The translations under genes and the position numbers were made by a program. Source: Archangium violaceum (lineage in GTDB: Bacteria; Myxococcota; Myxococcia; Myxococcales; Myxococcaceae). From it: DNA of 64,000 bases. Under the pieces are notes generated by a model, which saw nothing but the letters and a program-made list of their open reading frames with translations, did no database searches and was not told the DNA's origin. Numbering within the stretch: the first letter of the stretch is position 1; every line of letters starts with the position of its first letter. This document shows positions 28,275 through 37,524 of the stretch, in pieces. Location: assembly GCF_016859125.1 (NCBI RefSeq), contig NZ_CP069338.1, positions 2,754,501 to 2,818,500 on the forward strand, written 5' to 3'.

Positions 28275-29930
28275 ATGGCGCGAACCGCGGGGTGCATGTG
28301 GCTCCTGGCCCTGGTGCTCCAGGCCTGCGCGACGACGGGAGCGATGGACTCCCTCGACTCCGAGGAGGACCTTCCCGCGAGCGCGGAAAGGGAGGACCTG
28401 CGTCCACCATGGGAGTCACGCAACGAGGAGGCGGACGAAGAAGCGCGCCAGGCCGAGACCGCGGCAGCCTTGTCGGGAATGCGCGGAGTGCTCGGCCAGG
28501 TCGAGGAAGCAGGGGTTGAGCTGACCTTCCGCTTCTGGGCGCAGAACGGAGCCCTGACGCTGCTGTCCTGGAAGCGAGCAACCGGAGAGACGGGCCTCGC
28601 GGAGAAGGTGGACGCGTTCGTTCCCGGCTTCGAGAAACACCTGCCCACCTACGTGGGGACTCGCACCGGAGAGGTGGTCCTCACCTTGCGCCGGGAGCGA
28701 CGAGGTTGGGCGCTGCGGTCCTTCACCACTGCCGAGGGCTCCAAGCCCCTGGAGGCCAGAACGTTGCCTGTGCGGGGCACGGGTGTGACTGCAGATACCC
28801 TCGCTCAGGCTCGTGCCGTGGCTTCCCAACTCAGCAGAGGACTGCGTGTCCCCGAGGGAAGCCGTGCGACTCTGTTGGCGGACGTCTCGTTGGATGACGA
28901 CCGGCTCCTCAGCGCGACGACCGTTCGCTACGAGTCCCGGGGCGGCTCGCCCGTTCGAGTGCCCTCGCCGAATCTGGTCGAGCAAATCACCCGGGCGCTC
29001 CTGCCATTCACCCACGGCATCGGACCGCGCACGGTGCGGTTGAGCCTGGAGGCGGAGCATCACGAGACGGAGCGGCATGCGCGCTGGCGCGTGAGGGAGG
29101 CCGGGACCCTGCGCCCGGACCCGCGAGCCCCACCCAACCTTGTCGCCGGGCACTACGCGCTCTACGAGCGCATCCTTCGCGAGTGGAGGGAGGAGACAAA
29201 GGACGCCTTCATCCAGGCGGGGATCTCCAGCACGGAGTTCCTCGCCACCTGGTTCGTCAGCAGCCTCGCGGTGCGCGGTGGACTCGCGCTCTTCGAGGCG
29301 GTGGCCCCCAGACTCGCCCCCATCCTGGCCCGCGGTGGCTCGGAGGCCGTGGCGTGGTTCCGCTCCTTCCTCGCCCGGGTACGCCCGGCGGAGCGGGAGC
29401 AGTTCCACCGCCTATGGACGAAGGCCCAGACGCAGGGACTGTCTGCAGCGGAGAAGGAACAGTTCCGCAAGCTCATGGCCCGCTTCGAGAAACTCCTCGA
29501 TACCAAGCTGGACCGAGATATGAGCAAGGATCTCAGGAGGATGGCGCAAACCGACTTCTACGAGAAGCTCCATACCGACCTGGCGAAGATCCTGCTGGAT
29601 GAACGTGGGAAATACTACCCCGTGCATCATCGTATTCCCCTCGAATACGCTCATCTGTTCGAGCGGTTGAATATCAATGCACGGGAGAATCTTTGGGGGG
29701 TGCATGATCTCGTGCACACGAAGATCAACAAGGTCTGGGCGTCGTTCCGGCGAGCGAAGAGCAAAGCCACCTCGAAGGACGTGCGAAAAGTGGCGACCCT
29801 CGTTGACCGGCACTTTGGCCGCTGGCTCAATCAACGTTATGAGGCGGGTCGCTCCGCATCCGAGCTCGCCAGAGCCGAGGCGGACGCCCTCGAAGAAGTA
29901 AATGCCCTGGTAGACTTCCTCCTGAAATGA
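28275..29930 (+). CDS. SitA-like lipoprotein toxin, copy 2, diverged HNH-type tip
   Basis: 551 residues from ATG at 28275 (an ATG at 28263 is also in frame). It is offset by exactly 3019 bp from copy 1 throughout. Over residues 1-410 I counted only about ten nucleotide differences, so the lipoprotein signal and carrier are essentially the same. From about residue 412 the tip diverges (DRDMSKDLRRMAQTDFYEKL against DRYESSELRRMAHEDFYEKL) but keeps the nuclease signature YPVHHRIPLEYAHLF. Both tips should therefore be nucleases of one fold with separate immunity specificity. The immunity gene overlaps its stop (ATGA). Confidence 0.72.
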   Translation: MARTAGCMWLLALVLQACATTGAMDSLDSEEDLPASAEREDLRPPWESRNEEADEEARQAETAAALSGMRGVLGQVEEAGVELTFRFWAQNGALTLLSWKRATGETGLAEKVDAFVPGFEKHLPTYVGTRTGEVVLTLRRERRGWALRSFTTAEGSKPLEARTLPVRGTGVTADTLAQARAVASQLSRGLRVPEGSRATLLADVSLDDDRLLSATTVRYESRGGSPVRVPSPNLVEQITRALLPFTHGIGPRTVRLSLEAEHHETERHARWRVREAGTLRPDPRAPPNLVAGHYALYERILREWREETKDAFIQAGISSTEFLATWFVSSLAVRGGLALFEAVAPRLAPILARGGSEAVAWFRSFLARVRPAEREQFHRLWTKAQTQGLSAAEKEQFRKLMARFEKLLDTKLDRDMSKDLRRMAQTDFYEKLHTDLAKILLDERGKYYPVHHRIPLEYAHLFERLNINARENLWGVHDLVHTKINKVWASFRRAKSKATSKDVRKVATLVDRHFGRWLNQRYEAGRSASELARAEADALEEVNALVDFLLK

Positions 29931-30598
29931 GCACGACCATGAACGCGGAGATTCCACTACCTGGGCTCGACCGGCTGATAGAGGTGTACCGAAAGCACGG
30001 GCTGCCTATGAAAATCTGGCCGCCGGGACGCACGCCCCCCTTAGCTGGAGAACTCGTGGCCGGACACCCCTTCGACCCCGTGCTCGCAGCCATCTACAAG
30101 CGTCTTGGCAGGGCAGATTTCGGAGAGAAGCTCCTGAGAGAACTCGACCTCGACCAGGTCGATGACCAGTTGAACGGAGTCGTACTGAGAACCGAGGGAC
30201 TACGCGACGAGGAAGAGCCCTTCCGCTCCTCCGTCATCTTCGGGTCCGTCCCTGAGCTCGCCTATTACTACGCCGTGGTGCCAAGGTTGGCCGATGAGCA
30301 GGGACGCCAACCGGTCGTCTATATCAATGCGTACATGGACAGGTACGTCCTGCCCATTGCCTCGGACGTGGATCGCTTCTTAGACACCTTCTCGCGCTAC
30401 ATCGAAATACTGGTGAAGAGCGATGACTATTTGTTGGATGGGGTACGGGAAATTGAATTTCCCGAGAGCACCCCCGAGCTCATCGCCCGGGACCGGCGGC
30501 TGGTCGAGATGATCGTCACCGGGCGCTTCGACTCCATCATGAACCTGGGGGACGAGTACCAGGACTGGCTCGCCCGGGTGAAGTCGGCCTGCAAGTAG
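29927..30598 (+). CDS. Putative immunity protein for toxin copy 2
   Basis: 223 residues; the ATG at 29927 overlaps the toxin stop by 4 nt. It is related to the copy-1 immunity protein but differs across much of its length, for example IKRLGRADFG region and the segment around residue 175. The C-terminal 40 codons return to near identity with copy 1. No recognised domain, no signal peptide. Confidence 0.7.
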   Translation: MSTTMNAEIPLPGLDRLIEVYRKHGLPMKIWPPGRTPPLAGELVAGHPFDPVLAAIYKRLGRADFGEKLLRELDLDQVDDQLNGVVLRTEGLRDEEEPFRSSVIFGSVPELAYYYAVVPRLADEQGRQPVVYINAYMDRYVLPIASDVDRFLDTFSRYIEILVKSDDYLLDGVREIEFPESTPELIARDRRLVEMIVTGRFDSIMNLGDEYQDWLARVKSACK

Positions 30599-30602
30599 CT
30601 CC

Positions 30603-32381
30603 TCACTCCAACGAGGGCCCCGTATCCCCGGGCATCAACGCCTGCCGCGCGAGCGACACCGGCAGCCCGAGTTGCAGGAACCGGTCGTGGAAGTCTCGCA
30701 GCGAGAACGTCTGTCCGCGCGCCTCCAGGTAGCGCTTGTAGTCCTCGCGCAGCTTCAGAATCTGCATCCGTCCCAGCGCGTAGTAGAGGTACGTCGGGTT
30801 GAACGTGCCGCGCTGCACCTCGCGCAACGCCGGGAAGGGCTCGAAGTACGCGATCTCCGCGTAGCGCTTCGCCGCCCCCTCCACCGTCTCTCCGAAGGCG
30901 TGCATCGACAGGCCCGCGTGCCACCGCGCGTGCCGTTGCAGCGCTCGTCGCAACTGCCCCAGCCGCACCGCCGGGTCTCCCCCGCCGAGGCCCTCGTCCA
31001 CCATCATCTGCTCCACGTAGTGCGCCCAGCCCTCCACCAGCGACGCGGGCGTGAACACCTTGCGCACCTCCGTGGGAATCCGGGCCTCGTACAGCAACTG
31101 CACGAAGTGTCCCGGCATCGCCTCGTGCACCGTGATGCCCAGCAGCCCCGCGTGGTTGAAGTACGTCAGGTGCTGCGCCTTCTGCTCCTCCGTCCACCCC
31201 GGCTCCACGTTGGTGATGTTGTAGAAGGCCTCCGTCGCCCGCGTCTCGAATGGCCCCGGCGTGTCCATCGACGCGAAGCCCATCCGCGCGTATGGCGGCG
31301 TCTCGCGCACCGTCGGCAGCCGCTCCGAGGGCAGCGTCATCAACCCCTTCTCCAGCACGAACCGCTGGCACGCCTCCAATTGCTTGCGCGCCGTCGGAAT
31401 GAGCTCCTCGGCCGTCGGGTGGTCGTGCACCAGCGCGTCCATCACCGCCACCGGTGACTTCGTCGCGTCCACCCGCGCCGCCTCCGACGCCACCTTCGCC
31501 TGGTACTCGCGGATGGCCCGCTCGTTGATGTCCCGGAGCTGCTCGGCCGTCAGCGCCACGTGCTCCTCCAGCGCCAGCTTCCGCTCGAAGAGCTCCCGCC
31601 CCAGCCGGAAGTCCCCGTTCGCCTTCGGCAACAGCTCCTGCTCCTGCCACCGAGCGAAGCCCTCCACCTCGGCCGTGGCCTTCGCCAGGGCGTCGGAGAA
31701 TTCCCGCCGCAGCCCGGCGTCCACCCGCTCCAGCCCCTGTGCCTTCAGCGCCTCCGGCAGGTCCGTGCGCAGGAAGCCCACCGTGCCCCGCGTGTCCCGC
31801 AGGCCCTGCTCGGCCCACGGCTTCGGCACGTCGCGCAGGTTCGCCTTCGCCGCGGCCACCACCTCGGGAATCCGCTCCATCCGCGCCATCAGGCTTCGCA
31901 TCCGCTCCTCCACCGGCGCGAACTCCCGCTGCGACAGCGACGAGAGGCCACTCGCGAGGGTGGAGTTGTAGAGCATCGGGTCGCGCTGCCAGCCACGCGC
32001 CTCCTCCAGCTCCAGCAGCTCCGCGCGGATGGCGTTCTCCAGGATGCGCACGTCGAACACCGCGTCTCCGGTCAGCGCCGCCCGGTCCAGCCGCTCCAGC
32101 CGCGCGAGCCATCCGCGCAGTTCCCCGGCCCGGCGCTGGAAGGCCCCGGCCGACATGTCCGGCAGCCGCGCGTCGTACGCGTGCAGGCCCAGGTTCGTCG
32201 CGCGGACCGGGTGGGCGGCGTAGTACCAGTCGAGGTACTCGCGGGCGAAACGGTTGTACTCGGCATCGGCGGGCGTGGCGGCCATGGCGGACGTGGCGGC
32301 GGCTGGCCCGGCTCCCGTGCGAGGGGCACACGCGGACGCCAGGAGCAGGGCGGCACAACAGAGGGGAGTGCGAAGAATCAC
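30603..32381 (-). CDS. DUF885 family lipoprotein (putative metallopeptidase-like)
   Basis: 592 residues from GTG at 32381, chosen because it gives a lipoprotein signal ending in LLLASAC. An upstream in-frame start at 32531 would bury that signal. The family signature HEAMPGHFVQLLYEA is present, a HExxxGH arrangement consistent with metal binding, and VEGWAHY follows. It is the right-hand neighbour of the toxin duplication; its 3' end recurs at 27584-28022. Enzyme activity of DUF885 proteins is mostly untested. Confidence 0.88.
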   Translation of the reverse strand: MILRTPLCCAALLLASACAPRTGAGPAAATSAMAATPADAEYNRFAREYLDWYYAAHPVRATNLGLHAYDARLPDMSAGAFQRRAGELRGWLARLERLDRAALTGDAVFDVRILENAIRAELLELEEARGWQRDPMLYNSTLASGLSSLSQREFAPVEERMRSLMARMERIPEVVAAAKANLRDVPKPWAEQGLRDTRGTVGFLRTDLPEALKAQGLERVDAGLRREFSDALAKATAEVEGFARWQEQELLPKANGDFRLGRELFERKLALEEHVALTAEQLRDINERAIREYQAKVASEAARVDATKSPVAVMDALVHDHPTAEELIPTARKQLEACQRFVLEKGLMTLPSERLPTVRETPPYARMGFASMDTPGPFETRATEAFYNITNVEPGWTEEQKAQHLTYFNHAGLLGITVHEAMPGHFVQLLYEARIPTEVRKVFTPASLVEGWAHYVEQMMVDEGLGGGDPAVRLGQLRRALQRHARWHAGLSMHAFGETVEGAAKRYAEIAYFEPFPALREVQRGTFNPTYLYYALGRMQILKLREDYKRYLEARGQTFSLRDFHDRFLQLGLPVSLARQALMPGDTGPSLE

Positions 32382-32655
32382 GGTGTCTCGGACGAAAGGT
32401 GGAGCCCCCAGTGTCCCCCCGCCACCCGGCACTCGCAACCCGGGCAGCCAGGCGGACGTGCCTCGGGGGCCACGATGCATATCCACATCCCCGTGGCGTC
32501 CAGGTCCCTGAATGCCATCTTCAACATCCAATCCTCAGCACCCGTGCACACGGAACGTGCGGGATGGGTCCTCCTGGGCTATGGGTCCCTCCTGCATGCC
32601 AGTCCGGGCTCCGCGAAACCCATCGAGGCCCGCTCGCTGGAGGAGGTAGCGAGTC

Positions 32656-35355
32656 ATGTCCGAACAGCTCCCCAACAAGAAGAAGCGCTGGCCCTATGTC
32701 CTGGGCGGCATCGTCCTGCTCCTGGTCGTCGTGGTCGCCGTCGCCCTGTGGCGTCTCGATGCCTTCCTGCTCCAGCGCGCCCGCCTCGAGGCCACGAAGC
32801 TCTCGCAGACACTCGGCCGGCCCGTGGAGATTGGCGACATCGACACGCAGCTCTTCCCCCACGTGGGCGTCGAGGTGGAGAACGTGGTGGTGGGCTCCGC
32901 CGAGGGTGAGCAGGTGCCACTGGCGGAGCTGAAGCGGCTCGACGTGTCCGTGGCGCTCTGGCCCGCGCTGACCTCGCGGGGCCAGGACATCCAGGTGAAG
33001 AACGCCGAGGCCACCGGGCTCACCGTCAACGTCGTCCGGCTGCCGGATGGCACCACCAACGTCTCGCGGCTGATGGAGAAGCTCGACCAGCAACAGCCCC
33101 AGGAGGAGCAGCCCCCCGCCGAGGAGCAGCCGACGGACCTGTCCGCGGTGCGCGTGGACCGGGCGGCGCTCACCGACGCCACCATCCGCCTCATCGACCG
33201 GAGCGGGGCGCAGGCGCGCGAGCTGGCCATCTCCGACCTCGACGTGGAGGTGAAGGACCTGCGCGCGGGCAAGCCGCTGGAGGCGGTGCTCCACGCCGCG
33301 GTGCTGGCACAGCAGCAGAACTTCCACCTCACGTTGAAGACGACGCCCCTGCCCCCCTCGCTCATCCCGGTGCCCGAGCGCGTGGTGCTCAAGTCCGAGC
33401 CCATCGACCTCTCGCCGCTGGGGCCCTTCCTCGGCCCGGACGTGGGGCTGCAGGCGGGCACGCTGAGCGCGGACTGGTCGGCGGAGCTCGGCGCGGCGGT
33501 GCCCGGTGGCGACGGGCCCACGAAGCTCCAGGGCGGCCTGCGCGCGCAGGGCCTGCGCTTCGCCGGGGCCGAGGGCGGCAAGGCGCTCGACCTCCTGCTG
33601 GACACCGACGTGACGGGCGACATGAAGACGGGAGACCTGACGCTGGGCAAGCTGCTGATGGAGCTCGGCCCCGCGCGCCTCACCGGAAAGGGCCAGGTGA
33701 AGGGGCTGCTCACCGAGACGCCCTCGGTGCAGGACTTCGAGCTGGTGGGCCAGAACCTCGACCCGGCGCTGCTGGCCGAGTACTACCCGCCCCTGCGCAA
33801 GCAACTCGCCAACCAGATCTCGGGCCCCATCGGCCTGGTGGTGAAGGGCGGAGGAACGCAGGAGTCGCAGGCGCTCACGGCGGAGGTGGACCTGACGCCG
33901 GTGCGGCTGCGCATCCCCGAGCAGCTCTCCAAGGAGGCGGGCACGCCCATGCGGCTGACGGCCCGGCTCACCGGCGCCGCGGCCAGCGGGGGCGCGCTGC
34001 GCTTCGACGCGAAGGCGGACCTCGCGGGCGTGGACATGCGGCCGGGACTGCTGCTGGACAAGCGTCCGGGACAGACCTTCACGGTGGACACGGTGGGCAC
34101 CTACCAGCCGGAGCGTGGCAAGCAGCCGCTGAAGGTGGACCTGAGCCGGCTGAACGTGGCGCTGCTCGACTCCACGCTGTCGGGCAGGGCCTCCGTGGCC
34201 ATGGCGGGCGAGGGCGCGAAGCAGACGACGACGTTCTCCCTGGCGCTCAAGAGCCCCCGGCTCAACGCGGACGAGCTGTTGATGACGGACGAGGAGGTCG
34301 CCGCCGTGGCCGGCCCCGCGGGCCAGCAGGAGGAGGCGCCCGAGGATCCCAAGCGCTTCAACGGCATGCGCGGGGACATGCTCTTCGAGATCGGCGCGCT
34401 GCGGATGAACGAGATGGACCTGTCCAACATGGTGGCCGAGCTGAAGATGGTGGACGACCTCATCACGGTGGAGCGCTTCACCACGAGCGTGTACGGCGGC
34501 ACGGTGTCGGCGGGAGGCAGCTCGGTGCGGCTGGGGCCTCCGGCGGAGCAGCGGCCCTTCGAGCTGAAGGCGGAGGTGCGCGGCATGAACGTGGCGCAGG
34601 CGCTGTCCGACCGGGTGCCGCGCAAGGTGCTGGAGGGGACGTTCGACGGCCAGATGAGCCTGTCGGGCGTGGGCTACGAGATGGAGAGCCTGAAGGAGCG
34701 GCTCGTCGGGGCCATCGATGGCAACCTGCTGGGCGGGGCGTTCGTTGGCATGGACATTCCGGCGGCGGTGTCCGGGCCCCTGGTGAAGGCTCTGCCATTC
34801 GCGGGCAAGGCGCTGAGCAGTGACGGGGTGACGCAGCTGGCGGAGCAGCTGCCGTTCGGGGTGACCATCAAGAACGGCGTGGCGCAGCTCTCCAAGCCCA
34901 TCACCTGGACGCGGCCGGAGGCGGCGATGAGCTTCGATGGAGGCATCCGGCTGGACGGGACCCTGGACCTGGCGGGTAAGGTGAGCCTCGGGCCACCGCT
35001 GGTGCAGAAGATGACGCTGGGCCGGGCGACGCCGACCGAGCCCATCCCGGTGGCGCTGAAGCTGACGGGCAAGGCGTGGAGCCCGGAGGTGACGGGGCTG
35101 GACGTAAAGCCGGCGGCGTTGGCCATCGCGAAGATGGCGGCGGCGGGCGCGGCGACGGAGCTGCTGGGGGACAAGGGCAAGGAAGTGGGGAAGATCATCA
35201 CCGGCGGCACGGACGCGGCGAAGCAGGCGGCGCAGGCCGAGGCGGAGAAGCGCAAGCGCGAGCTGGAGGAGAAGGCGAAGCAGGAAGCGGAGGCCGCGCG
35301 CAAGAAGGCGGAAGAAGAGGCGAAGAAGCGCCTCAAGGGCATCTTCGGGCGCTAA
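32656..35355 (+). CDS. AsmA-family outer-membrane assembly/lipid-transport protein
   Basis: 899 residues, with a single N-terminal membrane anchor (YVLGGIVLLLVVVVAVALWR) followed by the AsmA N-domain, a long region of beta-rich repeats typical of bridge-like lipid-transfer proteins, and a charged coiled-coil tail from about residue 860. GGAGGAGG precedes the ATG at 32656. AsmA-like proteins sit in the periplasm and affect phospholipid transport to the outer membrane. It stands alone and ends at a hairpin. Confidence 0.88.
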   Translation: MSEQLPNKKKRWPYVLGGIVLLLVVVVAVALWRLDAFLLQRARLEATKLSQTLGRPVEIGDIDTQLFPHVGVEVENVVVGSAEGEQVPLAELKRLDVSVALWPALTSRGQDIQVKNAEATGLTVNVVRLPDGTTNVSRLMEKLDQQQPQEEQPPAEEQPTDLSAVRVDRAALTDATIRLIDRSGAQARELAISDLDVEVKDLRAGKPLEAVLHAAVLAQQQNFHLTLKTTPLPPSLIPVPERVVLKSEPIDLSPLGPFLGPDVGLQAGTLSADWSAELGAAVPGGDGPTKLQGGLRAQGLRFAGAEGGKALDLLLDTDVTGDMKTGDLTLGKLLMELGPARLTGKGQVKGLLTETPSVQDFELVGQNLDPALLAEYYPPLRKQLANQISGPIGLVVKGGGTQESQALTAEVDLTPVRLRIPEQLSKEAGTPMRLTARLTGAAASGGALRFDAKADLAGVDMRPGLLLDKRPGQTFTVDTVGTYQPERGKQPLKVDLSRLNVALLDSTLSGRASVAMAGEGAKQTTTFSLALKSPRLNADELLMTDEEVAAVAGPAGQQEEAPEDPKRFNGMRGDMLFEIGALRMNEMDLSNMVAELKMVDDLITVERFTTSVYGGTVSAGGSSVRLGPPAEQRPFELKAEVRGMNVAQALSDRVPRKVLEGTFDGQMSLSGVGYEMESLKERLVGAIDGNLLGGAFVGMDIPAAVSGPLVKALPFAGKALSSDGVTQLAEQLPFGVTIKNGVAQLSKPITWTRPEAAMSFDGGIRLDGTLDLAGKVSLGPPLVQKMTLGRATPTEPIPVALKLTGKAWSPEVTGLDVKPAALAIAKMAAAGAATELLGDKGKEVGKIITGGTDAAKQAAQAEAEKRKRELEEKAKQEAEAARKKAEEEAKKRLKGIFGR

Positions 35356-35358
35356 TCC

Positions 35359-35379
35359 CCCTCTCCCCCTGGGAGAGGG
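35359..35379. terminator. Hairpin between convergent genes
   Basis: Arms ccctctcc and ggagaggg close a 5-nt loop, 3 nt after the AsmA stop and 45 nt from the stop of the minus-strand gene at 35425. It may stop transcription from both sides. The surrounding pyrimidine-rich motif resembles a dispersed repeat of related genomes. Confidence 0.55.
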
Positions 35380-35424
35380 CCGGGGTGAGGGTATGTGCCC
35401 CCGTCTTCTCCCCGAGCACCCCAC

Positions 35425-36066
35425 TCACGGAGCCACGGAGGACTCGCGGAGGCCATGCGCCCCCGGAGCCACGGGCCCGCGCCGCCGGGACACGAACTGC
35501 CGGATGACCTCGGCCTTCGGCGCGGTGCGAACGAACACATCCCTCGGTGCATCGCGCAGCAGGCCCACGTTGAGCACGTGCTTGCAGTAGCCCCAGTGCC
35601 CCGTCTCCCAATACGGGATGCGCTCGTCGTAGACGCCGCGTCCCCACTCTCCGGGGCTCAGCCGGAACAGCTCCTCGTGACGCTCGCCCCGGGACGGACC
35701 GCTCCACTCGAGCCGTCCGGGCGTTCCCATCTGGCCATGGTCGAGCAGCACCCGGACGCCCTCCTCCGAGCGCTCGATGTAGAAGGCCTCCACCTCGACG
35801 AAGGACCTGCCCTTGCGCACCTCCGTCCAATCCCGGGGAAGGAACCGCCGTTGCTCGGAGAAGTACACCTGGTGGAGCAGGAAGGCCGAGTCCTCGGCGC
35901 CGCTCCATGCGTCCGGGAGCACCCAGGAGGCGGGAGTGGCGTTGTGCCGCTGCGCCCCCGGGCTTCCCCGCGACTCCGTGGTCCACTCGGTCGTGAGCAG
36001 TTGGATGAACAGCCCGGAGACTCGCGTGTCCGTGCGGGGAGTGCGTCTGCTTTGGTGCCGGACCAT
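35425..36066 (-). CDS. Uncharacterised protein
   Basis: 213 residues from ATG at 36066 (upstream in-frame codons to 36141 are less likely). No signal peptide or membrane helix. It is polar and contains several Trp (LPDAWSGAED, GPSRGERHEELFRLSPGEW). I do not recognise a family. It follows the reductase gene on the minus strand after a gap of 233 nt that contains hairpins, so it probably has its own promoter. Confidence 0.55.
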   Translation of the reverse strand: MVRHQSRRTPRTDTRVSGLFIQLLTTEWTTESRGSPGAQRHNATPASWVLPDAWSGAEDSAFLLHQVYFSEQRRFLPRDWTEVRKGRSFVEVEAFYIERSEEGVRVLLDHGQMGTPGRLEWSGPSRGERHEELFRLSPGEWGRGVYDERIPYWETGHWGYCKHVLNVGLLRDAPRDVFVRTAPKAEVIRQFVSRRRGPVAPGAHGLRESSVAP

Positions 36067-36204
36067 GGTGTGGATTCCAAACGGGGCGTGTACCCGGAAT
36101 GGACGAGAGGCCCCCTGCCCTCGAGCTTCCCCGGGGCTCACCCACCCGGCCCTCCCCTAGGGCCAGATAATCAGCAACACATGCAATCCCGGCAATACCG
36201 CCAG

Positions 36205-36292
36205 GTCCTGTCCTGGACGAAGCGGGAGCGCAGCGTTGGAGAACCAACACTGCGTCCGCCAGGAGCAGGACGCTCCCTGAGGGAGGGAGCGA
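36205..36292 (-). terminator. Structured region after the reductase gene
   Basis: Three nested or adjacent stems: gtcctgtcctgg with ccaggagcaggac (36205-36271, imperfect), inside it cgcagcgttgg and ccaacactgcg (36229-36254, one mismatch, 4-nt loop), and gctccct with agggagc just below the reductase stop at 36299. Together they could terminate the minus-strand transcript or form a small RNA. Confidence 0.45.
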
Positions 36293-36298
36293 GCGGGC

Positions 36299-37297
36299 TC
36301 AGTGACGCGTGACGCCGGGGGCGGGGGCCAGCATGCGGGGGCCGAGCCGGTCCCTGTCGTGCTGCGCGAGCAGGTCGATGTAGGGCCCCATCGGGACGAT
36401 GCGCGAGGGGTTCACCGAGTCCTGGCTCCAGTAGTAGTGCACCTTGATGTGGTCGATGTTGGTCGTCTCGGCGAAGCCGGGCGTCTGGTACAGGTCGAGC
36501 AGGTAGTTCCACAGGTTGTGGAAGTCCTGCAGACGCGCCAGGTTGCATTTGAAGTGCGAGTAATAGACGAGGTCGAAGCGCACCAGCGTCGTGTAGAAGC
36601 AGATGTCCGCCTCGGTGAGCACGTCGCCGCACAGGTAGCGCTGCCGCTCCAACACCCGCTCCCAGTGCTCCAGCGCGGTGAACAGCTCACGGCACGCCAG
36701 CTCGTAGGCGCCCTGGCTCGTCGCGAAGCCCGCCTTGTACACGCCGTTGTTCACCGGCTCGTAGAGCGCGTCGATCGTCGCGTCCACCCGCTCGCGCAGC
36801 GCCTCGGGCCACAGCGTCACCGGGTGCTCGGCGAAGGCGTCGAACTCGGTGTCCAGCATCCGCAGCAGCTCGCGCGACTCGTTGTTGACGAGCGTCCGCT
36901 CGCGCGTGTCCCACAGGAGGGGCACCGTCACCCGTCCCGTGTAGTGCGGATCCGCCATGAGGTAGAGGTCCCTCAGGTAGCGCGCGCCGTTGAGCGTGTC
37001 CTCGTCCGAGCGCGGATAGCACCCGAAGCCCCACCCGTTGCGCCCCATGCGAGGGTCCACCACGGTGACGCCCACCGCCTTCTCCAGCCCCTTGAGCTTG
37101 CGGATGATGAGCGTGCGCGACGCCCACGGGCAGGCATAGGAGACATAGAGATGGTAGCGGCCCGCCTCCGCCGGGAAGCGCCCTTCCCCGCTCGCGGACA
37201 CCCTGTCATGAAAGCGCGTTCGCGGACGCACGAAGCGTCCGGCCTCGTCCGGGGCGTACCAGTCCGTACGCCACTCTCCGTCCACCAACATTCCCAC
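36299..37297 (-). CDS. Glutathionyl-hydroquinone reductase/ECM4-like GST
   Basis: 332 residues from GTG at 37297, backed by GGAGGTGA just upstream; an ATG at 37291 is possible. The thioredoxin-like N-domain has the catalytic motif YACPWA (Cys near residue 55), and the C-terminal helical domain is of the GST type, with the family-typical start RFVRPRTRFHDRVSASGEG. Members reduce glutathionyl-hydroquinones and similar quinone adducts with glutathione. Myxobacterial function is untested. Family call firm. Confidence 0.9.
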   Translation of the reverse strand: MGMLVDGEWRTDWYAPDEAGRFVRPRTRFHDRVSASGEGRFPAEAGRYHLYVSYACPWASRTLIIRKLKGLEKAVGVTVVDPRMGRNGWGFGCYPRSDEDTLNGARYLRDLYLMADPHYTGRVTVPLLWDTRERTLVNNESRELLRMLDTEFDAFAEHPVTLWPEALRERVDATIDALYEPVNNGVYKAGFATSQGAYELACRELFTALEHWERVLERQRYLCGDVLTEADICFYTTLVRFDLVYYSHFKCNLARLQDFHNLWNYLLDLYQTPGFAETTNIDHIKVHYYWSQDSVNPSRIVPMGPYIDLLAQHDRDRLGPRMLAPAPGVTRH

Positions 37298-37372
37298 GAG
37301 AGCTCACCTCCGATGGGTGAACACTCCGCATGCCGCGCTCGGAGGACAACCTCCTGGGCTTGCGGAAGGACT

Positions 37373-37400
37373 GGAGCGAGCCCGCTCGTCCCCTCTCCCG
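37373..37400 (+). repeat. Short GC-rich repeat, copy near 45547
   Basis: The stretch beginning ggagcgagcccgctcgtccc and ending ctctcccg has a close match at 45547-45575 with only a few differences. The start contains partially palindromic sequence. It may be a REP-like element. Confidence 0.45.
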
Positions 37401-37524
37401 AAGCAGGGAGGCGGGCGAGCACCTCCAGCGCTATCGCTCCTGCGCACCAGCCCTGCCCCATCAACTGGTGGTGTCCGCTCCTTCTTCGGCGCCGCTCCCG
37501 CTCGAGGGAACGCAGCGGAGCCAG

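Noticed and set aside
32521-35424. 967-codon minus-strand open frame
   Set aside because: Antisense to the AsmA-like gene.
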